Assembly (NCBI RefSeq): GCF_000497445.1
Contig: NZ_CM002285.1
Coordinates: forward strand, 6,405,767 to 6,441,815
Source of the DNA: Streptomyces roseochromogenus subsp. oscitans DS 12.976
GTDB lineage: Bacteria > Actinomycetota > Actinomycetes > Streptomycetales > Streptomycetaceae
Length of the DNA stretch: 36,049 nt
Reading direction: 5' to 3'
Every line of letters starts with the position of its first letter. Position 1 is the first letter of the stretch. Positions 8,017-17,402 of this stretch are shown one piece after another. The position numbers and the translations under genes are program-made. The notes under the pieces are model-generated. The model ran no database searches, was not told where the DNA came from, and saw only the letters and a program-made list of their open reading frames with translations.

Positions 8017-8085
8017 GGTGAACTCCCTGGGTGAGTGTCTGTCGTTACGCCGATGCAGACGCACGGCACCCGCGGCACTCATCGC

Positions 8086-9426
8086 TCACAGCCGTAGCGG
8101 CAGCCCGAACGCCGGGAAGAGGTGCGGTTCGAAGGAGGTGATCTCCGTGATGCGGCCCTCGCCGTCGAAGCGGAGCACGTCCAGGACCTGGGCGCGGTAG
8201 ACGTTCGTACCGGGGCGGCGGACGTAACCCCCGGCCGCGAGCTGCCCGTTGGCGCGGGCGGGCAGATGCCGCCAGTGGCCCAGGAACACGGGGGACGCGG
8301 GGTCGAGGCTCGGGCGCAGGAAGCGGAGCAGCGCGTCACGGCCGGTGAACCAGAACGGGTTGGGCGGCATGGTGAGCGTGACGTCCTCGGCGAGCATGCC
8401 GGCCATCGCGTCGAAGTCGAGCCGCTCGGCCGCGGCCATGTACCGCCGCAGCGCGGCCCGCTGGACATCCGTGGGCGGGGTGGCAGTCCAGTCCGTACGG
8501 CTCGCGGGCAGCTGTTCGCGCAGGGCCGGACGGGCGCGTTGCAGCGCGCTGTTCACCGAGGCCACGGAGGTGCCGAGGGCCCGGGCGCTTTCGGCGGCGG
8601 TGAGTCCCAGCAGGTCGCGCAGGACGAGCGCGGCGCGCTGGCGGGCGGGCAGGTGCTGCAGCGCGGCCAGCAGCACCAGCTCGACGGTCTCGCGCGATTC
8701 AGCGGCGCTGTCCGGCAGCTCGTCGTCCGGGTAGGGCTGCAGCCAGGTGATACGGGCGGGCGGCTCGCCGGCGCCGTGGTCCATGCCGGGCAGCGGCTCG
8801 TAGCGCTGCGGGCGGCGGGCGGTACGGCGCTGGAAGTCCAGGCAGGCGTTGGTGGCGATGCGGTACAGCCAGGTACGGGCGCTCGCCCGGCCCTGATAGC
8901 CGTCCCGGGCCCGCCAGGCGTGCAGGAACGTCTCCTGCACCAGGTCCTCGGCGTCGTCGTAGGAGCCGGTCATGCGGTAGCAGTGGGCGCGGATCTCACG
9001 GCGGTACGACTCGGTGAGCGCGGCGAAGCCGGTCTCGTCGAACGGCGTCTCGTCGAACGGCGTCTCTTCGGACGGTGTCTCGTCGCCCCGAGGCTCCGCG
9101 CATTCCGTCACGCGGGCCTGTGTGACGGAATGGTTCCCGCTCTCCCGCACCCCCGCCGTCTCCTGCGCGAGGCGGGCGATGCGGCGCAGCCGGGCCACGG
9201 AGGCGGACAGTTCGGTCACGCCCGCGTACAGGGCGGAGGCCGGTCTCGGTACCAGCGACCGTGCCTGCCGGCCGACCGAGTCGATCAGCTCCTCCAGATC
9301 CCCGCCGCCGTCCTGCCGCTCCCGGTACGCCTTCTGCCGGCAGGCCGCCGAGCAGTACACCGAGCTACGGCCCCGGCGGCTGGCCCGCGCCGGAAGCGGA
9401 CCGCCACAGCTCGCACAGGTCTCCAC
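8086..9426 (-). CDS. ECF sigma factor with N-terminal zinc ribbon and SnoaL-like C-terminal domain
   Basis: Protein of about 446 residues. GTG 9424-9426 is preferred because GAGAGG sits 5 bp upstream; GTG 9430-9432 would abut that site. Domains in order: zinc ribbon CASC..CSAAC (Cys4, 7, 25, 29) followed by QKAYRERQ; a helical segment about 43-90; an acidic linker with repeated ETPFD; sigma region 2 (about 134-205, with YRMTGSYDDAEDLVQETFLH and WLYRIATNACLDF); sigma region 4 (about 245-308, with LGTSVASVNSALQRARPAL); and a SnoaL-like domain to the end (MAGMLAEDVTLTMPP, WFTGRDALLRFL). SnoaL-tailed ECF factors (ECF41/ECF56 or SigX5 types) are thought to be controlled by their own tail and not by a separate anti-sigma factor; none is seen nearby. 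The zinc-ribbon fusion looks unusual. Confidence 0.85.
   Translation of the reverse strand: METCASCGGPLPARASRRGRSSVYCSAACRQKAYRERQDGGGDLEELIDSVGRQARSLVPRPASALYAGVTELSASVARLRRIARLAQETAGVRESGNHSVTQARVTECAEPRGDETPSEETPFDETPFDETGFAALTESYRREIRAHCYRMTGSYDDAEDLVQETFLHAWRARDGYQGRASARTWLYRIATNACLDFQRRTARRPQRYEPLPGMDHGAGEPPARITWLQPYPDDELPDSAAESRETVELVLLAALQHLPARQRAALVLRDLLGLTAAESARALGTSVASVNSALQRARPALREQLPASRTDWTATPPTDVQRAALRRYMAAAERLDFDAMAGMLAEDVTLTMPPNPFWFTGRDALLRFLRPSLDPASPVFLGHWRHLPARANGQLAAGGYVRRPGTNVYRAQVLDVLRFDGEGRITEITSFEPHLFPAFGLPLRL
9032..9087 (-). repeat. 15-bp tandem repeat in the sigma-factor linker
   Basis: Two perfect copies of GTCTCGTCGAACGGC (9032-9046 and 9047-9061), a diverged third (9062-9076) and a partial fourth. 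On the coding strand they encode the repeated D/E-E-T-P-(F/S) pentapeptide. As multiples of 15 bp they can vary without breaking the frame. Confidence 0.85.
9101..9132. repeat. 11-bp perfect inverted repeat inside the sigma-factor coding sequence
   Basis: CATTCCGTCAC and GTGACGGAATG flank a 10-bp spacer, within the codons joining the zinc-ribbon region to the sigma domain. Arms of this length are unlikely to arise by chance. It could be an operator or hairpin left from a former intergenic region; on the coding strand an in-frame GTG (V in ARVTECAE) lies in its distal arm. Confidence 0.8.
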
Positions 9427-9451
9427 GGCCACCTCTCACAGGGATTCGGGG

Positions 9452-9575
9452 TCAGCGATCCTCGCGTATCGGCGCCATGGCCGCCAGGACCCGGGCGAAC
9501 TCCCGTACCGTCTCGGTCTCCGCTTCCCGCTGCCAGACCAGGCCCGGCGCGGAGTCGGGCAGCCGCCGTCCTGGT
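9452..9575 (-). pseudogene. possible remnant of a LysR-type C-terminus
   Basis: An open stretch without start codon encodes RRLPDSAPGLVWQREAETET, then VREFARVLAAMAPIREDR and a TGA at 9452-9454. The pattern GLVWxR..(E/D)xxVREFARVL resembles the last helix of LysR-type regulators. It is closed upstream by a stop codon at 9576-9578. Such a short match is weak evidence. Confidence 0.28.
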
Positions 9576-9617
9576 CACGGGCGCGGTGCTCGCGCTGCCG
9601 GCGGCCATGGAGACGAG

Positions 9618-9647
9618 AGGGGCGGCCACGTGACCGTGACCGCCCCT
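9618..9647. terminator. terminator downstream of asd
   Basis: AGGGGCGG and CCGCCCCT form a perfect 8-bp stem around a 14-base loop, about 28 bp beyond the asd stop codon on the reverse strand. Confidence 0.6.
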
Positions 9648-9674
9648 GCCGTACGGGTGCCTTACTCGGGTGCC

Positions 9675-11596
<1,922 letters not shown>

Positions 11597-11621
<25 letters not shown>

Positions 11622-12139
11622 TGCCGGGACGCCTTCGCGCGGTTGCCGCACGCGGCCATCGAGCACCAGCGGCGGGTGCCGTTCCGGGACGTGTCGAAGA
11701 AGTGCAGGATGCAGCCGCCGCCGGAGCAGGTGCGGATCCGCTCGGGGGCCCGGTCGAGCAGGTTCAGATAGTCCCGGGCGGCGAGCCAGGCCGGACCCCA
11801 GGACGGATCGGCGAACTCCGGCTCCTCGGCGGGACCGTCGGCGGTCAGCCGGGCCCGGATCCGCCCGTGCGCCAGTACGGCGTCCACGAGCTGCGCCGCC
11901 TCCCGCGGTGACCCGTGCACGGCGGCCGCGAGTGCCTCGCGGGCCTCGCGCAGATGACGCAGCGCCTCCGCGTCGGCCGGGTGGGCGCCGGCCAGCCCGT
12001 TGCTCGCGAGCCACACCGCCAGCCCGCCGGTGTCGACGAGCAGGTCCTGGGTGACGCCTTCCCGGTTCCACCGCGTGTTGAGCAGGTCGAGCGCGAGGGG
12101 CTCACCGGTGAGCGGGCGGGGATCGCGGACGGCGGACAT
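11597..12139 (-). CDS. CGNR zinc-finger transcriptional regulator
   Basis: Protein of 180 residues; ATG 12137-12139 with GGAG upstream. The N-terminal part (PLALDLLNTRW.., LRHLREAREALAAAV) is the ABATE/stress-response domain, and the C-terminal zinc finger (about 136-178) has Cys138, Cys143, Cys159 and Cys164 with the family tetrad CGNR at 164-167 and the tail AKASRHYAR. Members of this family are thought to be DNA-binding regulators, often next to small detoxification genes. It diverges from the VOC gene with a 109-bp gap carrying three GGTTAG hexamers, so it probably controls that operon and itself. Confidence 0.9.
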
Positions 12140-12157
12140 CGGGCGCTCCTTCTCTGG

Positions 12158-12229
12158 CTAACCACTAAAGCGTACGTCACCGGTTGACTTCCCTCTGTCT
12201 AACCCCTTAATCTCATGATGAAGGTTAGA
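12158..12229. promoter_or_regulatory. GGTTAG-type operator candidates between CGNR and VOC genes
   Basis: The hexamer occurs three times: CTAACC at 12158-12163 and 12199-12204, and GGTTAG at 12223-12228. The last two form the inverted repeat TCTAACC (12198-12204) and GGTTAGA (12223-12229). The first two are each followed by a short A/T-rich run. They bracket the VOC promoter and overlap the CGNR 5' region, which fits autoregulation by the CGNR protein. Confidence 0.5.
12184..12213 (+). promoter_or_regulatory. candidate sigma-70-type promoter for the VOC operon
   Basis: TTGACT (12184-12189) and TAATCT (12208-12213) are separated by 18 bp. Transcription would begin near 12220, leaving a short leader that includes the AAGGAG ribosome-binding site of the VOC gene. 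The -10 overlaps the operator candidates. Confidence 0.5.
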
Positions 12230-12248
12230 GATCTCGAAGGAGAACACC

Positions 12249-12695
12249 ATGGCTCCGCGCATCGCGCACGCAGGCCTGAACGTCACCGACCTCGACCGCT
12301 CGCTCGCCCTCTACCGCGACCTCCTCGGCTTCGCCGTGCTCGCCGAGGGCAAGGAGGACGACCAGCGCTGGGCGATGCTGGGGGAGACCGGCGGCGCCCC
12401 GCTCGTCACCCTCTGGCAGCAGGCACAGGGGTCGTACGACAGCGGCCGGCCCGGACTGCACCACCTCGCCTTCACGGTCGACTCGATCGACCGCGTCCGG
12501 GAGTACGAGACCGCGCTGCGGGCCGCCGGAGTGGAGTTCGCCCACGAGGGCGTGGTCGCCCACCGCGAGGGTGGGACGTCGGGCGGGATCTTCTTCCACG
12601 ACCCCGACGGCATCCGCCTGGAGATCTCCGCCCCCCTCGGCCCCGACGGCGCCCCGGCTCCCCACGGGGATGCCCCGACCTGCGGGTTCTTCTAG
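12249..12695 (+). CDS. VOC (glyoxalase/dioxygenase) family protein
   Basis: Protein of 148 residues with a strong AAGGAG ribosome-binding site before ATG 12249. The vicinal-oxygen-chelate fold shows as two beta-alpha-beta repeats: IAHAGLNVTDLDRSLALYRD and LLGFAV in the first, GLHHLAFTVDSIDRVREYE and the end FFHDPDGIRLEIS in the second. Likely metal ligands are His7, His71 or His72, and Glu125. Such proteins act as glyoxalases, dioxygenases or resistance proteins; substrate cannot be named. It heads a tight forward operon, with the next gene starting 2 bp after its stop, and diverges from the CGNR regulator. Confidence 0.9.
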   Translation: MAPRIAHAGLNVTDLDRSLALYRDLLGFAVLAEGKEDDQRWAMLGETGGAPLVTLWQQAQGSYDSGRPGLHHLAFTVDSIDRVREYETALRAAGVEFAHEGVVAHREGGTSGGIFFHDPDGIRLEISAPLGPDGAPAPHGDAPTCGFF

Positions 12696-12697
12696 CC

Positions 12698-13579
12698 ATG
12701 GGCACCTACCACGCGGGCTCGCTCGCCGTGCAGGAACTGCTGGGCGTACGCGACCGCGCCGAGCACGTGGGCCGCTCCCTGGGCCAGGGCATCAAGCCGG
12801 TCGCGGCGGCCTTCCTGGAACTGCAGCCGCTGCTGATGGTGGGCGCGGCGGATCCGGGGACGGGGAGGGTGTGGACCTCGGCCCGCACGGGCACCCCGGG
12901 CTTCGTCCGGGCGACCGGCCCTCGGCAGATGTCGGTCATCATGGATACCGGCCTCACCGACCCCCTCACCGTGGCCCTGAAAACCCCCGGCACCCACATA
13001 GGCACCATCGCCCTGGACCCCCGCACCCGCCGCCGCATGCGCCTCAACGGCCGGCTGAGGCCGACGCCCCGCGGGTTTGCCGTAGAGGCGGACCAGGTCT
13101 TCTCCAACTGCCCCAGATACATCCAACGCAGGGAGTCGTACGAAACGGTCACCGACCGCACGCCCGGCACTCCCCGCCTCCTCGGCGAACTCGGCTCGCA
13201 CGAAAGGGAGTTCATCCGGGCCGCCGACACCTTCTTCCTGGCCACGGTCCACCCCGCTGGAGCCGACGTCAGCCACCGAGGCGGCAATCCCGGCTTCGTC
13301 CGGGTCACGTCACCGCACGAACTCACCTGGCCGGACTACCCCGGAAACGCCATGTTCCTCACCCTCGGCAACCTGCGCACCGACCCCCGCGCCGGGCTGC
13401 TCTTCCTCGACTGGACCACCGGCGACACCCTCCAGCTCACGGGCGAGGCGCATACCGACGTCACCGCCGGAGGCGACCGCACGGTCCGCTTCACGCTCAC
13501 CCAGGCACTGTGGACCCCGGCCGCCCTCCCCCTGCGCTGGTCCGCGCCGGAGTGTTCGCCGGCCAACCCCAGCAGTTAA
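12698..13579 (+). CDS. pyridoxamine 5'-phosphate oxidase-like flavin-binding protein
   Basis: Protein of 293 residues beginning MGTYHAGSLAVQELLGVR, only 2 bp after the VOC stop, so co-transcribed. The N-terminal third is a helical and beta segment seen in long PNPOx-like proteins; the flavin split-barrel lies at about 165-270 with FFLATVHPAGADVSHRGG, NPGFVRVTSPHELTWPDYPG and DPRAGLLFLDW. Relatives bind FMN or F420 and act in redox detoxification, but true PNPO activity is not expected. The C-terminus after residue 275 is short and Pro/Ser-rich. The NUDIX gene follows after 9 bp. Confidence 0.85.
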   Translation: MGTYHAGSLAVQELLGVRDRAEHVGRSLGQGIKPVAAAFLELQPLLMVGAADPGTGRVWTSARTGTPGFVRATGPRQMSVIMDTGLTDPLTVALKTPGTHIGTIALDPRTRRRMRLNGRLRPTPRGFAVEADQVFSNCPRYIQRRESYETVTDRTPGTPRLLGELGSHEREFIRAADTFFLATVHPAGADVSHRGGNPGFVRVTSPHELTWPDYPGNAMFLTLGNLRTDPRAGLLFLDWTTGDTLQLTGEAHTDVTAGGDRTVRFTLTQALWTPAALPLRWSAPECSPANPSS

Positions 13580-13588
13580 CGTCGGTCG

Positions 13589-14074
13589 ATGCAACGCAAG
13601 TTGAGGGTGGCGGCCTACGCCGTGTGTGTCCGCGACGGACAGATCCTGCTGGCCCGTTCGCCGGTTCCCGACGGAACTCCCGAGTGGGTGCTGCCCGGTG
13701 GCGGCATGGACCACGGCGAGGACCCGTACGACACCGTCCGCCGTGAGGTCGCCGAGGAGACCGGTTACCGCATCGAGGTGACCGGTCTCCTCGGCGTCGA
13801 CTCCCTCCGGCTGGCCGCCCGCCCACGCGTCGGCCGCCGTACCGACCATCACGGGCTCCGTCTCGTCTACGCGGGAGAGGTCGTCGGCGGCGAACTCCGG
13901 TACGAGGTCGGTGGATCCACCGATTTCGCGGCATGGCAGGATCTTTCGGTCGTACCGGACCTGAAGCGGGTGCCGCTGATCGATATCGCGCTGCGGCTCT
14001 GGCGCGAACGCCCCGCGAACGGTCATCTCACCGCCGGAGCTCCTCCCCTGCCCCGTCAGATGAACGAGGAGTAA
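13589..14074 (+). CDS. NUDIX hydrolase
   Basis: Protein of 161 residues. The Nudix box is complete: GGMDHGEDPYDTVRREVAEE then TGY, matching Gx5Ex7REUxEExGU, so the Mg-binding glutamates are intact. Such enzymes hydrolyse nucleoside diphosphates linked to another group; the substrate cannot be told. It starts 9 bp after the PNPOx-like gene and is probably the last gene of the VOC operon. No obvious terminator follows directly. Confidence 0.92.
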   Translation: MQRKLRVAAYAVCVRDGQILLARSPVPDGTPEWVLPGGGMDHGEDPYDTVRREVAEETGYRIEVTGLLGVDSLRLAARPRVGRRTDHHGLRLVYAGEVVGGELRYEVGGSTDFAAWQDLSVVPDLKRVPLIDIALRLWRERPANGHLTAGAPPLPRQMNEE

Positions 14075-14164
14075 CTGCCCCCGGGACGCCCGCAATCCAC
14101 TCCATGACCGAGCCCGGTACCCCGTGATCCACGTACGGTGATCGGCGCTGTGCGTTGCCGCCGC

Positions 14165-14186
14165 GTTCACGCACAGGTCATCCCCG
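14165..14186 (+). promoter_or_regulatory. PHO-box-like direct repeat upstream of the metallophosphoesterase
   Basis: Two adjacent 11-bp units, GTTCACGCACA and GGTCATCCCCG, fit the Streptomyces PhoP direct-repeat pattern (G-G/T-TCA followed by a C/T-rich tail, period 11), each with one or two mismatches in the tail. They end 88 bp before the start codon of an exported phosphoesterase, a gene type expected in the phosphate-starvation regulon. Read by eye only. Confidence 0.4.
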
Positions 14187-14274
14187 GTGCCAAGCATCCA
14201 GAGCGAGCGGGGCGTTCGCGCCTGCGACGGCCCGCGACCACCGCCGACGCGTTCGCACCCGGGGAGACCGCGCC

Positions 14275-16029
14275 ATGTCGCGCATACGCTCTGTCGCCAC
14301 CTCCGCTCAGGGGGTCAACCGCCGTACCGTCCTCGCCGCCGCCGGAGCGGTCTCGCTCTCCGCGGGCGTCGGCTACGCCCTCCGCCCCACCGACAGCGAG
14401 GCCGCCACCGCCGCTCAGGCGCCTGTCGCCGACTCCCGGCAGACCACTGCCGAGACCGCTCTCGCCCCCTACACCAAGGGCACCACCCTCGCCTCCGTCG
14501 CCGCGCCCCGGAACAGCTCCGGCTACCAGCGCCTCGGCGACGGCCCCGGCTGGGCCCGGGTCGTGCGTAGCGAGCTGGCCACGCCCAAGTCCGGGCGCGC
14601 GGGGCGCCGTACCACCCTCGCCGCGTTCGTACAGCTCACCGACCTGCATCTGCAGGACGTCCAGCACCCGCTGCGCGGGGAGTTCCTGCGCTCCAACTCG
14701 GTGCACGCCTGGCGCCCGCACGAGGCGCTGACCGTGCAGGGCGCCATCTCGCTCGTCGAGCGCGTCAACGCGCTGAAGGGCGCCCCCGTCACCGGCGCGC
14801 CGCTGCACTTCGTCATGACCACCGGCGACAACACCGACAACAACGCCCACTCCGAACTGGAGTGGTTCATGAAGGTGATGAGCGGCGGCCGCATCACCCC
14901 CAACACCGGGGACCCCCGGCACTACGAGGGCGTGCAGAACAGCGGCCTGCAGCTGTACTGGCAGCCGGAGTCCACCGCCCGCGACCACGACAAGCAGCTC
15001 GGCTTCCCGCATCTGAAGGGCTTCCTGGCCGCCGCCGTCCGCGAGGTGCGCAGCCCCGGCCTGGACCTGCCCTGGTACTCCACCGTCGGCAACCACGACA
15101 GCCTCCTGCTCGGCTGCTACGGCGTCCACGGGGACCCCTGGCTCGCCGAGGCGGCCATCGGCGGCAAGAAGCTGATGAGCGTCCCCGCCGCCGAGGCCAA
15201 GAAGCTCCAGGACGCCATCCACAACGCCACGGATCCCCACGGCGCCGGCTACCGTGACCTGCTCAAGGCGCACGCCCGCTCGATGCGCTCGGTCACCCCG
15301 GACGAGAAACGGGCCCTCTACACCCCGGCCGACTACCTCAAGGCCCACCTCGACCCGGCCTACCAGGGCCGCGGCCCGGTCGGCCACGGCTACTCCTCGG
15401 CGAACCTCGACGCGGGCACCCAGTACTACGCCTTCCGCATCTCCGACGACGTCATCGGCATCAGCCTCGACACCACCGACCCGGGCGGCATGCCCAACGG
15501 CTCCCTCGGCACTGCCCAGCTGACGTGGCTGGACAAGACGCTGAAGGACAACAAGGACTCCTACGCCGTCGTCTTCAGCCACCACACCAGCACGACGATG
15601 GACAACACCCGTCCCGACCCGGCCCACCCCGGCGACAAGCGCGTGGGAGGCGCCGCGGTGATCTCGCTGCTGTCCTCGCACGCCAATGTCCTGGCCTGGG
15701 TGAACGGTCACGTCCACGAGAACGTCATCACCCCGCACAAGGCGGCCTCCGGCGGCCGTTCCTTCTGGGAGATCTCCACCGCCTCCCACGTCGACTACCC
15801 CCACCTCGGCCGGATCATCGAGCTGGCCGACAACAAGGACGGCACGGTCTCCGTGTTCACCACCCTGATCGAGTCCGCCGCCCCGCACCGCACCGACTTC
15901 GCCGACCTCTCCCAGACCGGCCTCGCCGCCCTCTACCGCGAACTGGCCTACAACGCCCCCGGCGCCAGCAAGGCCCTCGCGGGGGCCGCGGCCGCCCGGA
16001 ACACGGAGCTGGTGCTCCACAAGGGCTGA
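14275..16029 (+). CDS. Tat-exported metallophosphoesterase
   Basis: Protein of 584 residues; ATG 14275 with GGGGAG 8 bp upstream. A Tat signal is seen at the N-terminus (VNRRTVLAAAGAVSLSAGV, twin Arg at 16-17), predicting folding in the cytoplasm and export. Calcineurin-type metal motifs follow in order: TDLH (122-125), TTGDNTDNN (near 182), GNHD (272-275), a SHHT histidine pair and GHVHEN (478-483). The long form with QDVQHPLRGEFLRSN after the first motif matches a family of actinobacterial secreted phosphoesterases (TIGR03767/TIGR03768 type, from memory). The substrate is probably a phosphate ester outside the cell. A PHO-box-like repeat upstream suggests induction by phosphate shortage. 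Confidence 0.9.
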   Translation: MSRIRSVATSAQGVNRRTVLAAAGAVSLSAGVGYALRPTDSEAATAAQAPVADSRQTTAETALAPYTKGTTLASVAAPRNSSGYQRLGDGPGWARVVRSELATPKSGRAGRRTTLAAFVQLTDLHLQDVQHPLRGEFLRSNSVHAWRPHEALTVQGAISLVERVNALKGAPVTGAPLHFVMTTGDNTDNNAHSELEWFMKVMSGGRITPNTGDPRHYEGVQNSGLQLYWQPESTARDHDKQLGFPHLKGFLAAAVREVRSPGLDLPWYSTVGNHDSLLLGCYGVHGDPWLAEAAIGGKKLMSVPAAEAKKLQDAIHNATDPHGAGYRDLLKAHARSMRSVTPDEKRALYTPADYLKAHLDPAYQGRGPVGHGYSSANLDAGTQYYAFRISDDVIGISLDTTDPGGMPNGSLGTAQLTWLDKTLKDNKDSYAVVFSHHTSTTMDNTRPDPAHPGDKRVGGAAVISLLSSHANVLAWVNGHVHENVITPHKAASGGRSFWEISTASHVDYPHLGRIIELADNKDGTVSVFTTLIESAAPHRTDFADLSQTGLAALYRELAYNAPGASKALAGAAAARNTELVLHKG

Positions 16030-16050
16030 AACTCACTCAACTGGCCCACA

Positions 16051-16066
16051 GCGAAGCAACCTTCGC
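16051..16066. terminator. short hairpin after the metallophosphoesterase
   Basis: GCGAAG-CAAC-CTTCGC, a perfect 6-bp stem with a tetraloop, 22 bp after the stop codon. Small for a terminator, so tentative. Confidence 0.35.
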
Positions 16067-16095
16067 GCATCCGGCACGGGTTTCTTCCCCCGACC

Positions 16096-16114
16096 GCACC
16101 TGCACCACAGGTGC
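16096..16114. promoter_or_regulatory. inverted repeat upstream of the serine hydrolase
   Basis: GCACCTG-CACCA-CAGGTGC, perfect 7-bp arms, ends 21 bp before the start codon. It could be an operator or a leader hairpin close to the ribosome-binding site GGGGGAAG. Confidence 0.35.
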
Positions 16115-16135
16115 CAGCACAGGTTGGGGGAAGAC

Positions 16136-17275
16136 ATGCGCGTACGTACGACACTGGGTACGACCCTGGTGGGGGCCACCGCCCTGCTCGTCTCGGCGGC
16201 CCTGGCGGCTCCGGCGGCATGCGCCTCGGAGGGCGGTGGGCACGCCGCGACCCGCAAGGCGATCGAGGCGGCCGTCGCGGCCGGGGTGCCCGGGGCGACC
16301 GCTACCGCGAAGGACGGCCACGGCACCTGGTCCGCGACCGCCGGCGTGGGCGATCTGCGCACGGGACAGCCGCGCTCCACCGCCGATCGCTACCGCGTCG
16401 GCAGCATCACCAAGACCTTCGTCGCCACCGTCCTGCTCCAGCTGGAGGCGGAAGGCCGGATCTCCCTGGACGACACCGTGGAGAAGTGGCTGCCGGGCGT
16501 CGTCGACGGCCATGGCCACGACGGCGGCCGGATCACCGTCCGACAGCTGCTCAACCACACCAGCGGCATCTTCAACTACACCGAGGACAAGGACTTCGGC
16601 CGCGACTACTTCACCGAGGCGGGCTTCGACCGGCACCGCTACGACACCGTCGCCCCGCGCGACCTGGTGGCGATCGCCATGAAGCACGCGCCGTACTTCG
16701 CGCCGGGCACGGCCTGGCACTACTCCAACACCAACTACGTGGTCGCCGGGATGGTGATCGAGAAGGTGACGGGACACCCGTACGCCACCGAGATCGAGCG
16801 CCGCGTCATCCGCCCCCTGCACCTGCCCGGCACCTCCGTGCCGGGCACCAAGGCCACCATGCCGCGGCCGAGCAGCCACGCCTACTCGAAATTCACCGAT
16901 CCGAACGGCCCGACGTACGACGTCACGAACCTCAACCCCTCCTTCGCCTCCTCCGCCGGTGAAATGATCTCGGACTCCGCCGACCTCGACCGTTTCTACG
17001 GCGCCCTGCTCGGCGGAAAGCTCCTGCCGGGCCGGCAGCTGGAGGAAATGAAGACCACCGTCGAGGCTACCGGCATCCCGGACACGCGCTACGGTCTCGG
17101 TCTCATGGACATGAAGCTGACCTGCGGCGTTCACGTCTGGGGGCACGGCGGAGGCATTCACGGCTCCGCCTCGGCGGCGGTGACGACGGCCGACGGCCGG
17201 CATGCCCTGGCGCTCAATTTCAACGGTGACTGGTCGGGAGACGCGGACGCCGTGCTCGATGGGGAATTCTGTTAG
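16136..17275 (+). CDS. secreted serine hydrolase, beta-lactamase / DD-carboxypeptidase (S12) family
   Basis: Protein of 379 residues; ATG 16136 is chosen because GGGGGAAG sits just upstream and a Sec signal peptide follows (MRVRTTLGTTLVGATALLVS, cleavage near AACASEGG). The class-C-like active site is complete: SxxK as SITK with Ser90 and Lys93, YSN at 196-198 (WHYSNTNY), and HGG at 337-339 (WGHGGGIHG). This matches the R61-type D-alanyl-D-alanine carboxypeptidase or esterase group. The protein would act on cell-wall peptides or esters outside the membrane; which one is not decidable. Length is typical. It ends in a free cysteine (EFC), slightly odd. Confidence 0.9.
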   Translation: MRVRTTLGTTLVGATALLVSAALAAPAACASEGGGHAATRKAIEAAVAAGVPGATATAKDGHGTWSATAGVGDLRTGQPRSTADRYRVGSITKTFVATVLLQLEAEGRISLDDTVEKWLPGVVDGHGHDGGRITVRQLLNHTSGIFNYTEDKDFGRDYFTEAGFDRHRYDTVAPRDLVAIAMKHAPYFAPGTAWHYSNTNYVVAGMVIEKVTGHPYATEIERRVIRPLHLPGTSVPGTKATMPRPSSHAYSKFTDPNGPTYDVTNLNPSFASSAGEMISDSADLDRFYGALLGGKLLPGRQLEEMKTTVEATGIPDTRYGLGLMDMKLTCGVHVWGHGGGIHGSASAAVTTADGRHALALNFNGDWSGDADAVLDGEFC

Positions 17276-17286
17276 TCACCGTTTCA

Positions 17287-17312
17287 TACGCGTTGTTTCG
17301 TGTTAACGCGTA
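17287..17312. promoter_or_regulatory. 8-bp inverted repeat between serine hydrolase and glycosyltransferase
   Basis: TACGCGTT and AACGCGTA flank a 10-bp AT-rich spacer, 12 bp after one stop and 90 bp before the next start. It is either an operator for the glycosyltransferase gene or a weak terminator. Confidence 0.4.
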
Positions 17313-17402
17313 CGCAATGTCCGTACCGCCTCATATCGGCTAACCCGCTGTTCACGGGGATGGCTCGATCTTCTCGATCATTTATGCAAGGCGGGTGGTC
17401 GT

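Noticed and set aside
9285..9629. Reverse ORF beginning MAAPLVSMAAGSAS
   Set aside because: It overlaps the sigma-factor start in another frame, lacks a ribosome-binding site and runs into Arg/Pro/Gly-rich shadow sequence.
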